From: Fibrobacter succinogenes
GTDB taxonomy: Bacteria > Fibrobacterota > Fibrobacteria > Fibrobacterales > Fibrobacteraceae
NCBI GenBank assembly: GCA_902779055.1
Contig: CACZAD010000012.1
Coordinates: 1 to 51,675, forward strand
Direction of reading: 5' to 3'
Length of the DNA: 51,675 bases
In this document: positions 17,565-26,081 of the stretch, in pieces
Layout: each line of letters opens with the position of its first letter
Position numbering within the stretch: position 1 is the stretch's first letter
Made by a program: the position numbers and the translations under genes
Notes under the pieces: model-generated
What the model saw: the letters and a program-made list of their open reading frames with translations, nothing else
Told to the model about the DNA's origin: nothing
Databases searched by the model: none

Positions 17565-17589
17565 ATTGCGTCCACACTGCGGACGCAAT
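17565..17589. other. Strong hairpin upstream of the ORF6N pseudogene
   Basis: ATTGCGTCC / GGACGCAAT, perfect 9-bp stem with a 7-nt loop. There is no clear T-run on the minus strand; on the plus strand TCTTTGTTT follows. It may be a terminator or a second operator. Confidence 0.4.
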
Positions 17590-17613
17590 CTTTGTTTATG
17601 CTTGTTGTGGGAT

Positions 17614-17798
17614 GCTCTTGCGATGCTGTTGGCGGGGGTCTTCCCCGGCGTTACTTGGCATGGCTTTCGTCACGCGCTCGAGCAGGCTGTTTCTCCTGCC
17701 AGTTATCCAACATCATCCACAAGAAAGTGGATGAGCCTCGTCGCGGATGCTCGTACGGGCTAGAAGCCTATGCCGACTGTCACGAGGATTGTCGTAAT
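17614..17798 (+). repeat. Left inverted flanking repeat of the island (about 185 bp)
   Basis: This stretch matches the reverse complement of 23910-24093 over its whole length, with roughly four of five bases equal. Shared blocks include TTCCCCGGC, TTACTTGGC, CTCGAGCAGG, CACAAGAAAGTGGATGAGCC and GCCTATGCCGAC. The 564-bp stretch 17514-18077 contains no credible gene: it holds two dyads, this repeat, and the 184-bp structured element after it. Nothing was recognised in 17799-17880. Confidence 0.75.
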
Positions 17799-17880
17799 AC
17801 AGAATTAAATATACAAAGAGGCCGGAGAAGAGTCAACGCGGTCTCTTGTTACCCAAATTAGACCTTGATTTGAACAGTGA

Positions 17881-18064
17881 TTAGGGGCGTTCCCCGGCTT
17901 CGCTGGGTCGGGCTATATTGACGGCTTCACCCGGTCATAAAATTATGCAAGCATAATTTTGCGACTCTCGTTTTGCTCGCTTTTGCAAGGCTGCAGGTGC
18001 GCACCTGCTGCACTCCTGCGCCGCTCTTGCAACGGAGCCACGCAAAGCGAGTCTCCGCCCCTAA
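17881..18064. repeat. 184-bp structured element with terminal inverted repeats
   Basis: It begins TTAGGGGCG (17881-17889) and ends CGCCCCTAA (18056-18064), perfect 9-bp terminal inverted repeats. Inside are a 9-bp hairpin AAAATTATG/CATAATTTT (17939-17960) and the 16-bp palindrome GCAGGTGCGCACCTGC (17993-18008). It is non-coding. It could be a miniature mobile element, a folded recombination site of the attC kind, or a structured RNA. The class is unresolved. Confidence 0.5.
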
Positions 18065-18077
18065 GAGTTTACTATAC

Positions 18078-20267
18078 CTAACGTGGATGAGGGGGAAATT
18101 CTTCTTTGCAAGGAAGGTAGTAGTATTCGTCTAAAGGAGACTTCTGGATTCCAATTCGTTCTATGTTGCAATCTCCAAGTATGGCCCCAGTCAATAGCTT
18201 CCCCTTGATTGTTTTCGGTAATTTATGCGTTTCGCCAATTTTTTTCGTTTCGAATATAGCGCGTTTTACAGAAAAAGCATTCAATTGCTCGTCGAATTTT
18301 TCAATCTCGTTATCTGCAAACGCCGCCTCGGGCAGGTGGGCTGTGTTAATTGGGAAAATGTCCGTTGGGGTGACATGAAAATAAACGCAGTCTGATTTGA
18401 TTTTATCGAATACATCCTCGTCGTAGCATTTTGCAGAAACAATAGGAATATGAAAATCCCTCTCTAACGCTAATATCAGGCATTTTTGGCCCACTGGTTT
18501 AAATATTTTCCCAACCAGCGTGCGGAAATGTTTGTTTACAAACTTTTCTTCAGCTTCTGCGTAATTATGTGCTTTATCGAAACTTTCCTTTTTGGGCCAT
18601 ACGGCCCAAAATACATATTTTTTATCCAGCAGATCCAAAAAATTTTTGCGGAATAATTTTCGAGCTTTACTTTTGAATTCTTCTCGTAGTGAAGAGCGTT
18701 TTGAAGTGTAGGCCTTGAGCACATACAAAAAGTTCACATTATAGACTTGAAGCAATAGCGTGTCGCGGTCAAATAGACGATTTCTGAAATGACGATTACG
18801 CTTTTCCCAAAGATGTTCCTTTATATTTTTGTGTTTATTTCCCTCGCCATTGTCAAATTCATCGCTGTCTTCAACTTCTGCAATTAAATTTTCTCGTTCT
18901 TTAGCGTTTTTGCAGAAATACTGATCCTTAAATTGTTCGGAGGTGTCGTATTGGGGCAACTCTCCTCGAATGAAAAAGTTTGGAGTAATGCTATAGCCTT
19001 CTGTTAGGGGATCTCGATAGCGAACCCCCTTGTGAATATCTTTTTTATGCAGCTTTGCATTTTCTTTATCTTCTTTTGTCGCTTTTTCTACATATTTGGG
19101 AGAAAAGAAATCTTGGACAATATTTTTCGCGTAGGTATATTGTTTCGCAATAGATTGTCCACGAATGTCTTCAGGATCCTTATAATATTTGCTATCTCCT
19201 ATGTGCCATATCAGCTCGTCATCTTCCGAAAATACTAGGGAATTCTCCTTGTATAGATGATCTATGATTTTCCCATCTTCATTGTGTTTAAGTTTATCGA
19301 TATTTTTACTTTCATCACCCACTAGCCTGTCAATCATCGCCTCGAACACGTTGTTGTACTTGCTTGTGATCAGGTATTCGCTGCTGTAATCGTTTGCGCT
19401 GAAGTTCCCGCCCCATTCAAAGAATGCCTTCATGATATTATAGAGCTTCAGGAACTTGTCAGCGAAATACTTATGCTTTATGCGGCGCAGTTCCACGAGA
19501 CCACGGTGACCTAGTAGGCGGCGGAATTCATTCACGCGCATTGGGGCGTAAAATTCTGATTGCGGCATCTTGAAGCCGAATGTTTCTTCGATGTAGTGCG
19601 TTGCCGAAAAAAACAGCACCAGTAGGCGATCATCCAAGTCGAGAACCTTCTTCTTGTTTTCCAACTCCATGTAGATTGGAATATCACCTTGCATAAACGG
19701 TTGCGTATGCGCCACCGTACGACGCCAGTCAATGCGGTTATTTCCACTATGCTTGTTCTTTGCCGTGAACACAAACAGGTTTCTATTCTCGGCATAGAAC
19801 AGCTTCATCGAATTCATTACATCGATGAGAGTCGGGGCCGACTTATCGCTATTGAAATGATGTGCATCAGGAGCAACGGGAACAAATACATCTTTATCGT
19901 TCGGATGAGAAAGACGATACAGCCCAATAGAAGAACAAACCCACAAAGACAACTGCGAAAGGAACTCCTTGGGCGCAGCATGTATCTTAAAGTTGTCCGC
20001 ATTTGGGACATCCTCGCCAAAACCTTTTGTCCCTTTCTCGTCCAAGAATACCTTTGGTAGCACAAACACAATGCGGTCCGTGACATCCTTTTTTCCTGTA
20101 CTGTTTGGGACCGGGTTGCCGTTAAAGAGGTACCCTACGCCATCCAATTTGCAGTCTCGTCCAACAAATCCGTTGGGCAATCCCTTGAAACGCCCTTCTT
20201 TATCAGTTGGGAGGACCTTCTTGAGGTAGTCCAAGGAATAAGTGAATTGTTCGAACAGAAAAATCAT
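18078..20267 (-). CDS. PD-(D/E)xK nuclease, LlaJI/McrC-like restriction partner
   Basis: 729 residues. The nuclease core is visible in the middle: Glu309 in the helix VFEAMIDRLVGDE, acidic residues at 348-351, then WHIGDSKYYKD with Asp358 and Lys360, and KQYTYA at 376-381. A later HFRNRLFDRDTLLLQVYNV (about 506-524) and NFLYVLKAY block recalls LlaJI-type restriction proteins, which work with an McrB-like motor. The N-terminal 300 residues and the last 150 are unrecognised and could read DNA or bind the motor. No Shine-Dalgarno sequence precedes the ATG. The start lies directly beside the phased TGTCTAA array. Family naming is by motif memory and needs a profile search. Confidence 0.6.
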   Translation of the reverse strand: MIFLFEQFTYSLDYLKKVLPTDKEGRFKGLPNGFVGRDCKLDGVGYLFNGNPVPNSTGKKDVTDRIVFVLPKVFLDEKGTKGFGEDVPNADNFKIHAAPKEFLSQLSLWVCSSIGLYRLSHPNDKDVFVPVAPDAHHFNSDKSAPTLIDVMNSMKLFYAENRNLFVFTAKNKHSGNNRIDWRRTVAHTQPFMQGDIPIYMELENKKKVLDLDDRLLVLFFSATHYIEETFGFKMPQSEFYAPMRVNEFRRLLGHRGLVELRRIKHKYFADKFLKLYNIMKAFFEWGGNFSANDYSSEYLITSKYNNVFEAMIDRLVGDESKNIDKLKHNEDGKIIDHLYKENSLVFSEDDELIWHIGDSKYYKDPEDIRGQSIAKQYTYAKNIVQDFFSPKYVEKATKEDKENAKLHKKDIHKGVRYRDPLTEGYSITPNFFIRGELPQYDTSEQFKDQYFCKNAKERENLIAEVEDSDEFDNGEGNKHKNIKEHLWEKRNRHFRNRLFDRDTLLLQVYNVNFLYVLKAYTSKRSSLREEFKSKARKLFRKNFLDLLDKKYVFWAVWPKKESFDKAHNYAEAEEKFVNKHFRTLVGKIFKPVGQKCLILALERDFHIPIVSAKCYDEDVFDKIKSDCVYFHVTPTDIFPINTAHLPEAAFADNEIEKFDEQLNAFSVKRAIFETKKIGETHKLPKTIKGKLLTGAILGDCNIERIGIQKSPLDEYYYLPCKEEFPPHPR

Positions 20268-20282
20268 TTTTTTTAACTGGAA

Positions 20283-20455
20283 TGTCTAATTTTTTGCTTT
20301 TTTTTAGACATACATTGCCTGGTGTGTCTAATTTTTGCTTTTTTTTAGACATACGTTGCCTGGTGTGTCTAATTTTTACTTTTTTTTTAGACATACATTG
20401 CCTGGTGTGTCTAATTTTCGCGTTTTTTTAGACATATGTCGCTCGATATGTCTTT
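20283..20455. repeat. Phased array of nine TGTCTAA/TTAGACA half-sites
   Basis: Half-sites start at 20283, 20304, 20325, 20345, 20366, 20387, 20408, 20428 and 20449 (the last is degenerate, TGTCTTT). Orientation alternates at each step and spacing is 20 or 21 bp, two helical turns. Viewed as units it is a 41-42 bp tandem repeat of about four copies, with A/T tracts between. It fills the gap between fic and the nuclease gene, so it is most likely an operator array controlling the nuclease gene. Confidence 0.85.
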
Positions 20456-20471
20456 TTTTTGCAATTTGGGG

Positions 20472-21578
20472 CTATTTATCCTCTTTATTTGGCTGGTTAA
20501 CGAACAAATTTATTAAACGTTGGTTGATATAGTAATTGCTATTCCCAATTTTTTCTTTAGTCAACAATCCCATTTTTACCAACTCGTCAAGGTATTTTGC
20601 CGCAGTAAGGCGATAGACTTCGAGATCTCGGACGATGTATTCAATCTTTGTATAAGGGTGCTTGAATAGGTTGTTCAATAGTTCGTGGTTGTATTTTGTT
20701 CCAAAAGCTGATCGAATCTTTTGCTTGTATTCCTGCATCAGCTCTCTAATCTTTCCGACCAAGATTACGTTTTCGTTGGCGGTCTCTTCCACACCCTTCA
20801 AAAGGAAAATAATCCAAGATTCCCATTCTTTTTCGTTATTGGGGGCTTTATCCCTAATTTCTTGTATCAGGGAATAATAACGGGTTTTATTATGATTGAT
20901 ATATCGGCTCAGATAAAGAATGGGGAGGTCCAAAAGACCATTCGTAACCAAATACAAGATGTTTATTATTCTACCGGTTCTGCCATTTCCATCATAGAAC
21001 GGATGAATGCTTTCAAATTGATGGTGAATAATAGGCAATTTAATCAAAGGGTCAAGATCAGAAATGTCAGGATCATTAATGAACTTTTCCAAATTGGACA
21101 TTAATCGTTCGATTTCATCTTTTGACTGAGGCGGTGTATAGATCGTTTCGCCATGACCATTTTTCAATGTTGTTCCAGGAACTGCTCGAAAGCCAGCCTT
21201 GTTCTGTTCTAGCACCTGCTGAATCTGCTTGATTACGGTGTTCGTGAGCAAATGATTAGATCTGACAAGGCCAAACCCTTTATGCATTGCCTCTCGATAG
21301 CGCAAGACCTCTTTTTGCGCGGGTTTGGAGAGGGTTTCCTGTATGTCCAAATCCGCCTGATAGACCTCATCTTGCGTAGTTACGATATTCTCTACTTCGG
21401 AACTATCCTTAGCCTCTTGCAAAACCAAAGTGTTCAGCAGAATGTTTTCGTTAGGAATCGTTTGGGCTACGCCCTTTAGTTCCGCCAACGCTCTTGATGC
21501 AGCAGAAAGTTGCTTGTATATCGCAATGGACTCGAACTTAAAAGGTAACGGCAAAGATGGAATAATGTAATCTGACAT
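20472..21578 (-). CDS. Fic-family AMP-transferase with C-terminal winged helix
   Basis: 368 residues. Order: N-terminal Fic/DOC-type domain with the inhibitory motif SSEVEN (59-64), Fic core HPFYDGNGRTGR (192-203), and a winged helix-turn-helix at about 295-360. Class II Fic proteins transfer AMP to a protein target, and the N-terminal Glu (here Glu63) blocks ATP until released. The wHTH suggests DNA binding, possibly to the array just downstream. GAAGGAG before the ATG lies inside the last codons of the mcrB-like gene, so translation is coupled. Confidence 0.88.
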   Translation of the reverse strand: MSDYIIPSLPLPFKFESIAIYKQLSAASRALAELKGVAQTIPNENILLNTLVLQEAKDSSEVENIVTTQDEVYQADLDIQETLSKPAQKEVLRYREAMHKGFGLVRSNHLLTNTVIKQIQQVLEQNKAGFRAVPGTTLKNGHGETIYTPPQSKDEIERLMSNLEKFINDPDISDLDPLIKLPIIHHQFESIHPFYDGNGRTGRIINILYLVTNGLLDLPILYLSRYINHNKTRYYSLIQEIRDKAPNNEKEWESWIIFLLKGVEETANENVILVGKIRELMQEYKQKIRSAFGTKYNHELLNNLFKHPYTKIEYIVRDLEVYRLTAAKYLDELVKMGLLTKEKIGNSNYYINQRLINLFVNQPNKEDK

Positions 21579-21581
21579 TGC

Positions 21582-23516
21582 CTACTCCTTCTTTAGCAAC
21601 TCTTCCATAAACTGTTTCAAGAGCCCTTGCTTCTTGTAAAGGTCTTGGAATGTAAAGAAATCTTCCTTGCTATCAGATTTAACACGGAAGAACGATCCAT
21701 TCTTGTGTTCGTCTTTGCAGACTTCATTCCAAAGGTAGAACATCACTTTGCCAAGGAAATGTTCGCAAGAAATTACGACATATTCGCCATTTTCATCTTT
21801 CTTGTCCGGCTTGATGAAGTATTCGCCGAGTTGCTTGTCCTCGGATTCGGTGAGTTCTAAAATCTTTTCGTTGACCGTTTCGACAAAATTCTTCCAAGGA
21901 TACTTAGAACCATCAATGTCGATTTGGTAATTGGCAGCATCTTTGCTTTCAAAACTAATCGGCACATACTCCCAATCAAAGCGGCGCTTGAAGGCGCTGT
22001 CCATAGGGTACAGAGACTGGTCGCTCGTGTTCATCGTGGCGAGAATGTTCAAATTTGGCGGAAGCTTAAGCTTGCCTTCGCCAACGACAGTTTTGTAATC
22101 ATACCACTTCCCTGCAGTCGTAAGTTCATTTTCGATGAAGTTTGCAAAATCGCAATCGGCGTCGATCGAATATTGGGAAAATCCTTTATTAGAACCGTCA
22201 TGAACTCGATCTAGTAATTGGAAAATGTCGCCGAAAATCTGGGCGCAGTTTCCGCGGTTGATTTCTTCGATAACGAGATAAATCTGGTTCGTTGTAGTTG
22301 AAGTTTTGCCTGCGCCGAAATACTGCTTCCAAGCCGCTACATAAGCCTTTGTGAAAACTTGCGGGACGAAGGAATATGTTATTTCATTTTTTATATGTGG
22401 CAGTTGCGTGTATGCGTTTGCTATTGCTGACAAGTAGGCTCTTTTGTATCGTTCCTCACCTATTCCTGCAAGTTTTACAATTTTGCTTATATTTTTGCCA
22501 TTTAAAGAACTTGCGTATTGCAATCCAAACAATGCAATTGCGGTCGTCTTCTTTATTTCATCGTCTTCCGCCTTAGGGAAGCTATCTGATAGTTTCTGAG
22601 CTAGTTGTTCTTCAGAGAACAAGCCATTATCATCATATTGAACTTTTTGGGGTTTGTATGCGCCTACAAACTGTGCGTAATCGTAATCAGGATGGAATGT
22701 AGTGCGGAATTTACGGTCTTCAGGAATATCTTTTATACCTTTTCCAATCAGTTTCCCGTCTTTGTCTTTGAACAGATTGTAATCGATTTTATAAGATTTG
22801 CCAGTGCCCGGCGCACCGAAGAAGATTTTTTGCATTGTATCCTTATGAGATGTCTCTGGGGTGGACGAAGAGCTTTTGGAAGTTGCTGCTTGATGATTTT
22901 TTAGAAAAATTTTGTTGTAGTATTCTTCGTAAATCTCAAGCATGTCCTTCAAATCTTTTTCGAGTACATCTTCTGAAGGGATATCCTGTTTTTTGTATTC
23001 CTTGTAAAAAATTGTGCCTTGCTCATACATCTTCCCGCGCTTGCCGGGTTCTTTCCCCAGACTTATATTGGTGTCTGAATTAAAAGAATGGGGATCTAAT
23101 AAATCAATGCAATTTGCTGCGCGTGCTCGCAATAATTCGGTTGTTGCCGTTTTTTTCGTTGAATTTTCTTGCTGCTTGGTATCTTTTTCAATATCGGTGT
23201 AACCTTGATTAAGTGTTAAGAAGACAGAATCTCCGTCAGCTGAAAAAAGATAAACTATGTAAACGCCCTCTTGGGCGCTTTTTGAAATGCTTTTATTAGA
23301 AATTCTTATCCAAGGTACAAAGGCCCATTTTCCAGACATTCCCGGACTAGCGTTGACTTCATAATTGGTTGGATCTATCAATCCAAGTCCCATAATGCTA
23401 TTTGGGATCGTACTGCGAATGTAATCTGCAACAGGGTGTTTTTCAAAGGGTTCTTTTTGGGCCTGAGCGTAATTGTCAAAAAGATATTTTATGCAGTCCG
23501 CTATGATTTGCGACAT
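21582..23516 (-). CDS. McrB-like AAA+ GTPase/ATPase with DUF3578 sensor domain
   Basis: 644 residues from the ATG at 23516, chosen for GAGG eight bases upstream; a TTG at 23531 is in frame but less likely. Residues about 60-106 form the MrcB N-terminal (DUF3578) domain: GKWAFVPWIRI, SAQEGVYIVYLFS, LTLNQGYT. A Ser-rich linker (212-222) leads to the motor: Walker A GAPGTGKS (234-241), TTFHPDYDYAQFVGAYKP, Walker B IYLVIEEINRG (412-422), the McrB signature MNTSD (495-499) and RRF (511-513). McrB motors form hexamers and drive a partner nuclease. The N-terminal domain of relatives is thought to sense modified DNA. Confidence 0.88.
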   Translation of the reverse strand: MSQIIADCIKYLFDNYAQAQKEPFEKHPVADYIRSTIPNSIMGLGLIDPTNYEVNASPGMSGKWAFVPWIRISNKSISKSAQEGVYIVYLFSADGDSVFLTLNQGYTDIEKDTKQQENSTKKTATTELLRARAANCIDLLDPHSFNSDTNISLGKEPGKRGKMYEQGTIFYKEYKKQDIPSEDVLEKDLKDMLEIYEEYYNKIFLKNHQAATSKSSSSTPETSHKDTMQKIFFGAPGTGKSYKIDYNLFKDKDGKLIGKGIKDIPEDRKFRTTFHPDYDYAQFVGAYKPQKVQYDDNGLFSEEQLAQKLSDSFPKAEDDEIKKTTAIALFGLQYASSLNGKNISKIVKLAGIGEERYKRAYLSAIANAYTQLPHIKNEITYSFVPQVFTKAYVAAWKQYFGAGKTSTTTNQIYLVIEEINRGNCAQIFGDIFQLLDRVHDGSNKGFSQYSIDADCDFANFIENELTTAGKWYDYKTVVGEGKLKLPPNLNILATMNTSDQSLYPMDSAFKRRFDWEYVPISFESKDAANYQIDIDGSKYPWKNFVETVNEKILELTESEDKQLGEYFIKPDKKDENGEYVVISCEHFLGKVMFYLWNEVCKDEHKNGSFFRVKSDSKEDFFTFQDLYKKQGLLKQFMEELLKKE

Positions 23517-23584
23517 ATTGATTAACCTCAATAGGTAAAATACATTTTTTTATTTTGAACACTCGTATGCTAGGCTGAAAAACA

Positions 23585-23704
23585 ATGAAAAGCAATGTCA
23601 ATTTGATTTTAGAATCATCGATATATTTCATTCGGGATAAGCAGGTTTTGTTAGACCGCGGTTTAGCGACTCTCTACGGGGTGGAATCTTTAAGGTTTCA
23701 TAAA
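23585..23704 (+). pseudogene. ORF6N-domain N-terminal remnant
   Basis: From the ATG at 23585 the frame reads SSIYFIRDKQVLLDRGLATL and YGVESLRFHK, the start of an ORF6N domain (IRGxxVxLDxDLAxLYGV). Similarity ends after about forty codons and the rest of the frame to 23908 is not family-like. It differs clearly from the left-hand ORF6N pseudogene, so it is a separate paralogue. Nothing else recognisable lies between 23705 and 23909. Confidence 0.55.
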
Positions 23705-23909
23705 CGAGATGCGTTGAACATATTCATTTTATCCTTTGTTGATGAATCTAGATTCTTTGTTTTTGTGGTGCAATGGTTGCTGGTTGAGAGGTGTTTTTCG
23801 ATAAAGGCGAACTTTTTTTTGTATTCGATTTCTCTTGACGGTCGGCTTTCGGTAATTTATATTGCTGGTGTGCAAATGTGTAGAAATACTTCTGCGCATT
23901 TGCCCTGAG

Positions 23910-24093
23910 ATTACGAAAATCCCCGTGACTGTCGGCATAGGCCTTTGGCCCGTATGTGCATCCGCGATGGGGCTCATCCACTTTCTTGTGGGTGTTGTTG
24001 GATAGCTGGCAGGAACACGACCTGCTCGAGTGTGTGGTGAAAACCGCGCCAAGTAATGCCGGGGAATGCCCTCGCCAATAGTACTGCAAGAGC
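23910..24093 (-). repeat. Right inverted flanking repeat of the island (about 184 bp)
   Basis: Reverse-complement partner of 17614-17798, same length to within one base. The pair encloses the mcrB-fic-nuclease segment. Its translation in some frames gives apparent peptides, but there is no start codon or ribosome site, so it is treated as a non-coding repeat. Confidence 0.75.
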
Positions 24094-24176
24094 TTCCTGA
24101 AAATAAAACACGAAAAATAGTACTTCGCAAATATTACTGCGGGTATGTAATTGCGTTACCCTAAAAGGAATAAAAT

Positions 24177-24689
24177 ATGCCGCAAAAGAATCGAATGGAA
24201 AAAGGTACGCCCATTAAGGCTCCTGAGGCACTCTTGAATGATTTACGTCAAATCATTGATCACGCTCGAAGGCGTGTTGCTTCAACGGTGAATAGAGAGT
24301 TGACGTTGATGTATTGGCATGTTGGAGAACGAATCAATTGAGATGTTCTCAAATATCATCGTGCAGAATATGGGAAACAGGTTGTATCTGCAGTCGCGGG
24401 GCAATTGCAAGAAGAATACGGAAATAAAGGGTTCGAAGAAAGGACTATCCGCAGAATGGTGCAATTTGCGAGTCTTTTTCCTGACTTGAACATTTTGACA
24501 CCACTGGTGACAAAATTGTCGTGGACGCATTTTCTGCTTGTATTGCCTCTCAAAGACGAATTGCAACGCGAGTTCTATCTTACTATGGCAGCGGCGGAAA
24601 ACTGGAGCAAGCGAGCTTTGCAAAAGCAACTCAAGAAATCATTGGAGTTGGCAAGACTTAAAACGGACAACAGCGTGGCTTTTGAATAG
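24177..24689 (+). pseudogene. DUF1016 (YhcG-type nuclease) N-terminal part with in-frame TGA
   Basis: The ATG at 24177 follows AAAAGGA. The frame reads LLNDLRQIIDHARRRVA, LTLMYWHVGERIN, then TGA, then resumes in the same frame with EYGKQVVSAVAGQLQEEYG, NKGFEERTIRRMVQFASLFP, LSWTHFLLVLPLKDELQREF and WSKRALQKQL. This is the DUF1016 N-terminal domain. The gene stops at 24689 before the nuclease half. A nonsense change plus loss of the C-terminal half make it a relic. The C-terminal remnant at 16196-16360 is of the same family but is not shown to be from this gene. Confidence 0.75.
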
Positions 24690-24767
24690 AAACTCCCACT
24701 TTATCATTTGTTTTTTGTTCGTATTTTTTATAGTTTATCCCTATCATTTATTTAAGGAGTACGTATT

Positions 24768-25220
24768 ATGAAAAAACTGATTCTTCCTATTGCAGCCATC
24801 GCTATGGCTTCTTTCGTCGCCTGCGGTGACGACAGTTCCCCGAGTTCTTCGTCCTCTTCTCCGAAACAGGACACGCTCCCGGCGAGTGTTGAAAAGTTCT
24901 TTGATCTGGACAACAACTATACTTGTTCCCAGACTGTGAACAAGTGCGCGACAGTTCAGGTTGTAGGGTATTCTGAACTGGCCCAGTGCAATGGCTCCCA
25001 GTGGGATATGCAGACCTTGGGTAATCCTGTGGCGGGTTGCGATGGCACTACTCCGGCGACTGGAACGCCGGCTACTACGGGTGCAATGGTTTCTTGCGAT
25101 GTTCCGGGTGTCATGGGCGAATGCCTTGAATTCCCGGCAGGCAGTGCCGAAGCTGCTGCGATGGAGGCACAGTGTGTTAGCGTGATGATGGGAACCCTTG
25201 GCTCTGGGTGTGCCAAGTAG
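24768..25220 (+). CDS. Small Ser-rich lipoprotein
   Basis: 150 residues. Signal peptide with lipobox (FVAC, Cys19), then GDDSSPSSSSSS, a serine linker style common in Fibrobacter surface lipoproteins. The mature part has seven further cysteines, suggesting disulfides. TAAGGAG precedes the ATG. No family was recognised. It is a single-gene unit ended by a terminator. Confidence 0.8.
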   Translation: MKKLILPIAAIAMASFVACGDDSSPSSSSSSPKQDTLPASVEKFFDLDNNYTCSQTVNKCATVQVVGYSELAQCNGSQWDMQTLGNPVAGCDGTTPATGTPATTGAMVSCDVPGVMGECLEFPAGSAEAAAMEAQCVSVMMGTLGSGCAK

Positions 25221-25260
25221 TTTAATCGTTACATTTGAAATACGAAATTTGTGCAAAACG

Positions 25261-25283
25261 CCGGTCCTTTTGGGCCGGTTTTT
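25261..25283 (+). terminator. Rho-independent terminator
   Basis: CCGGTCC (25261-25267) pairs with GGGCCGG (25272-25278) including one G-U pair, loop TTTT, then TTTTT. It follows the small lipoprotein gene. Confidence 0.75.
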
Positions 25284-25352
25284 CTGTTTTGCCTACCTTC
25301 AAAAAAATCCAGGATATATATTTGTTGTGGATTGTTAAAAAGGATTGGCTTT

Positions 25353-26081
25353 ATGTTTGGTGTCCGGAAAAATTTTGTGAAATGGTTGCTGCTTGCTGCT
25401 TCCGTTATAGCTTGTGGTTGTACTCATACAAGTGTTTCTAGCTTTAGCGTCAAAGCTTCCGAGGCTCCTGAAGTGTATGGTGTTAACCGCAGTTTGGAAG
25501 ACCGAACATCAACGCTCCGTGCGTACGGTTCGTTCAAGATAGATCCGAAAGAGAACTTAAGTGCTAGCGGTAGCTACACCGACTGGGTTCAAGATTCCAT
25601 TTTGAAATGGAAGTCGTATGATGTGAGCGGTGAATATAGGATGGGTGGCTTTGAATTTACGGGCGGTTTAGAATGGTACCATAAGGCGAAATATGCTCTG
25701 TGCGGGATTGGAATCGCCTATAATGATGGCATTGCTCATCACCTGACATTGGGCTTTAACTTTAGCCATTTTGAATTCGGAACGTTTATAGGGTTGTTCC
25801 ACCAGATATCAGGTTCCAACTTTAGAACAAGTTTATTCTTTGGCGGCTACGGAAGTGTGTATGTGGGCGATGCGTTCCTTGCTTATAGCTTGAGTGACTA
25901 TACGCCGAGAGTGAGCTCCGATGGAACCTCGATTAGTGTAAACGATATAACGACCCATTACATTACGCTTGGGTATCATATCACTAAATCGTTCGAGGTG
26001 ACTGCTGGCGCCATTGGCTCAAATGTTGGCACTCAGTGGCATTGGGCCGGTTCGATGGGCGTGGGCTATTACCTGTTTTAA
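25353..26081 (+). CDS. Probable outer-membrane lipoprotein, beta-rich
   Basis: 242 residues from the ATG at 25353, which has AAGGA nine bases upstream. The longer frame from 25251 would run through the preceding terminator. Signal peptide with lipobox VIAC. The mature sequence alternates hydrophobic and polar residues with many Gly and aromatic residues and ends in GVGYYLF, an aromatic C-terminus typical of outer-membrane beta-barrels. No family was recognised. Its stop abuts the stop of the convergent phosphatase gene. Confidence 0.7.
   Translation: MFGVRKNFVKWLLLAASVIACGCTHTSVSSFSVKASEAPEVYGVNRSLEDRTSTLRAYGSFKIDPKENLSASGSYTDWVQDSILKWKSYDVSGEYRMGGFEFTGGLEWYHKAKYALCGIGIAYNDGIAHHLTLGFNFSHFEFGTFIGLFHQISGSNFRTSLFFGGYGSVYVGDAFLAYSLSDYTPRVSSDGTSISVNDITTHYITLGYHITKSFEVTAGAIGSNVGTQWHWAGSMGVGYYLF

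Noticed and set aside
17298..17861. 187-codon plus-strand frame in the island edge
   Set aside because: It runs antisense to the ORF6N pseudogene and into the flanking repeat; no motif or ribosome site.
17881..18064. True integron attC site
   Set aside because: The ends resemble attC cores loosely but lack the exact GTTRRRY/RYYYAAC boxes, and no integrase gene is in the window; kept only as a structured element.
20203..20394. Short minus-strand frame through the repeat array (63 codons)
   Set aside because: Its codons are the translated tandem repeat plus an out-of-frame part of the nuclease gene; no ribosome site.
20283..20455. Possible CRISPR array
   Set aside because: The repeat is continuous, with period 41-42 bp and spacers nearly identical to each other; there are no unique spacers and no cas genes nearby.
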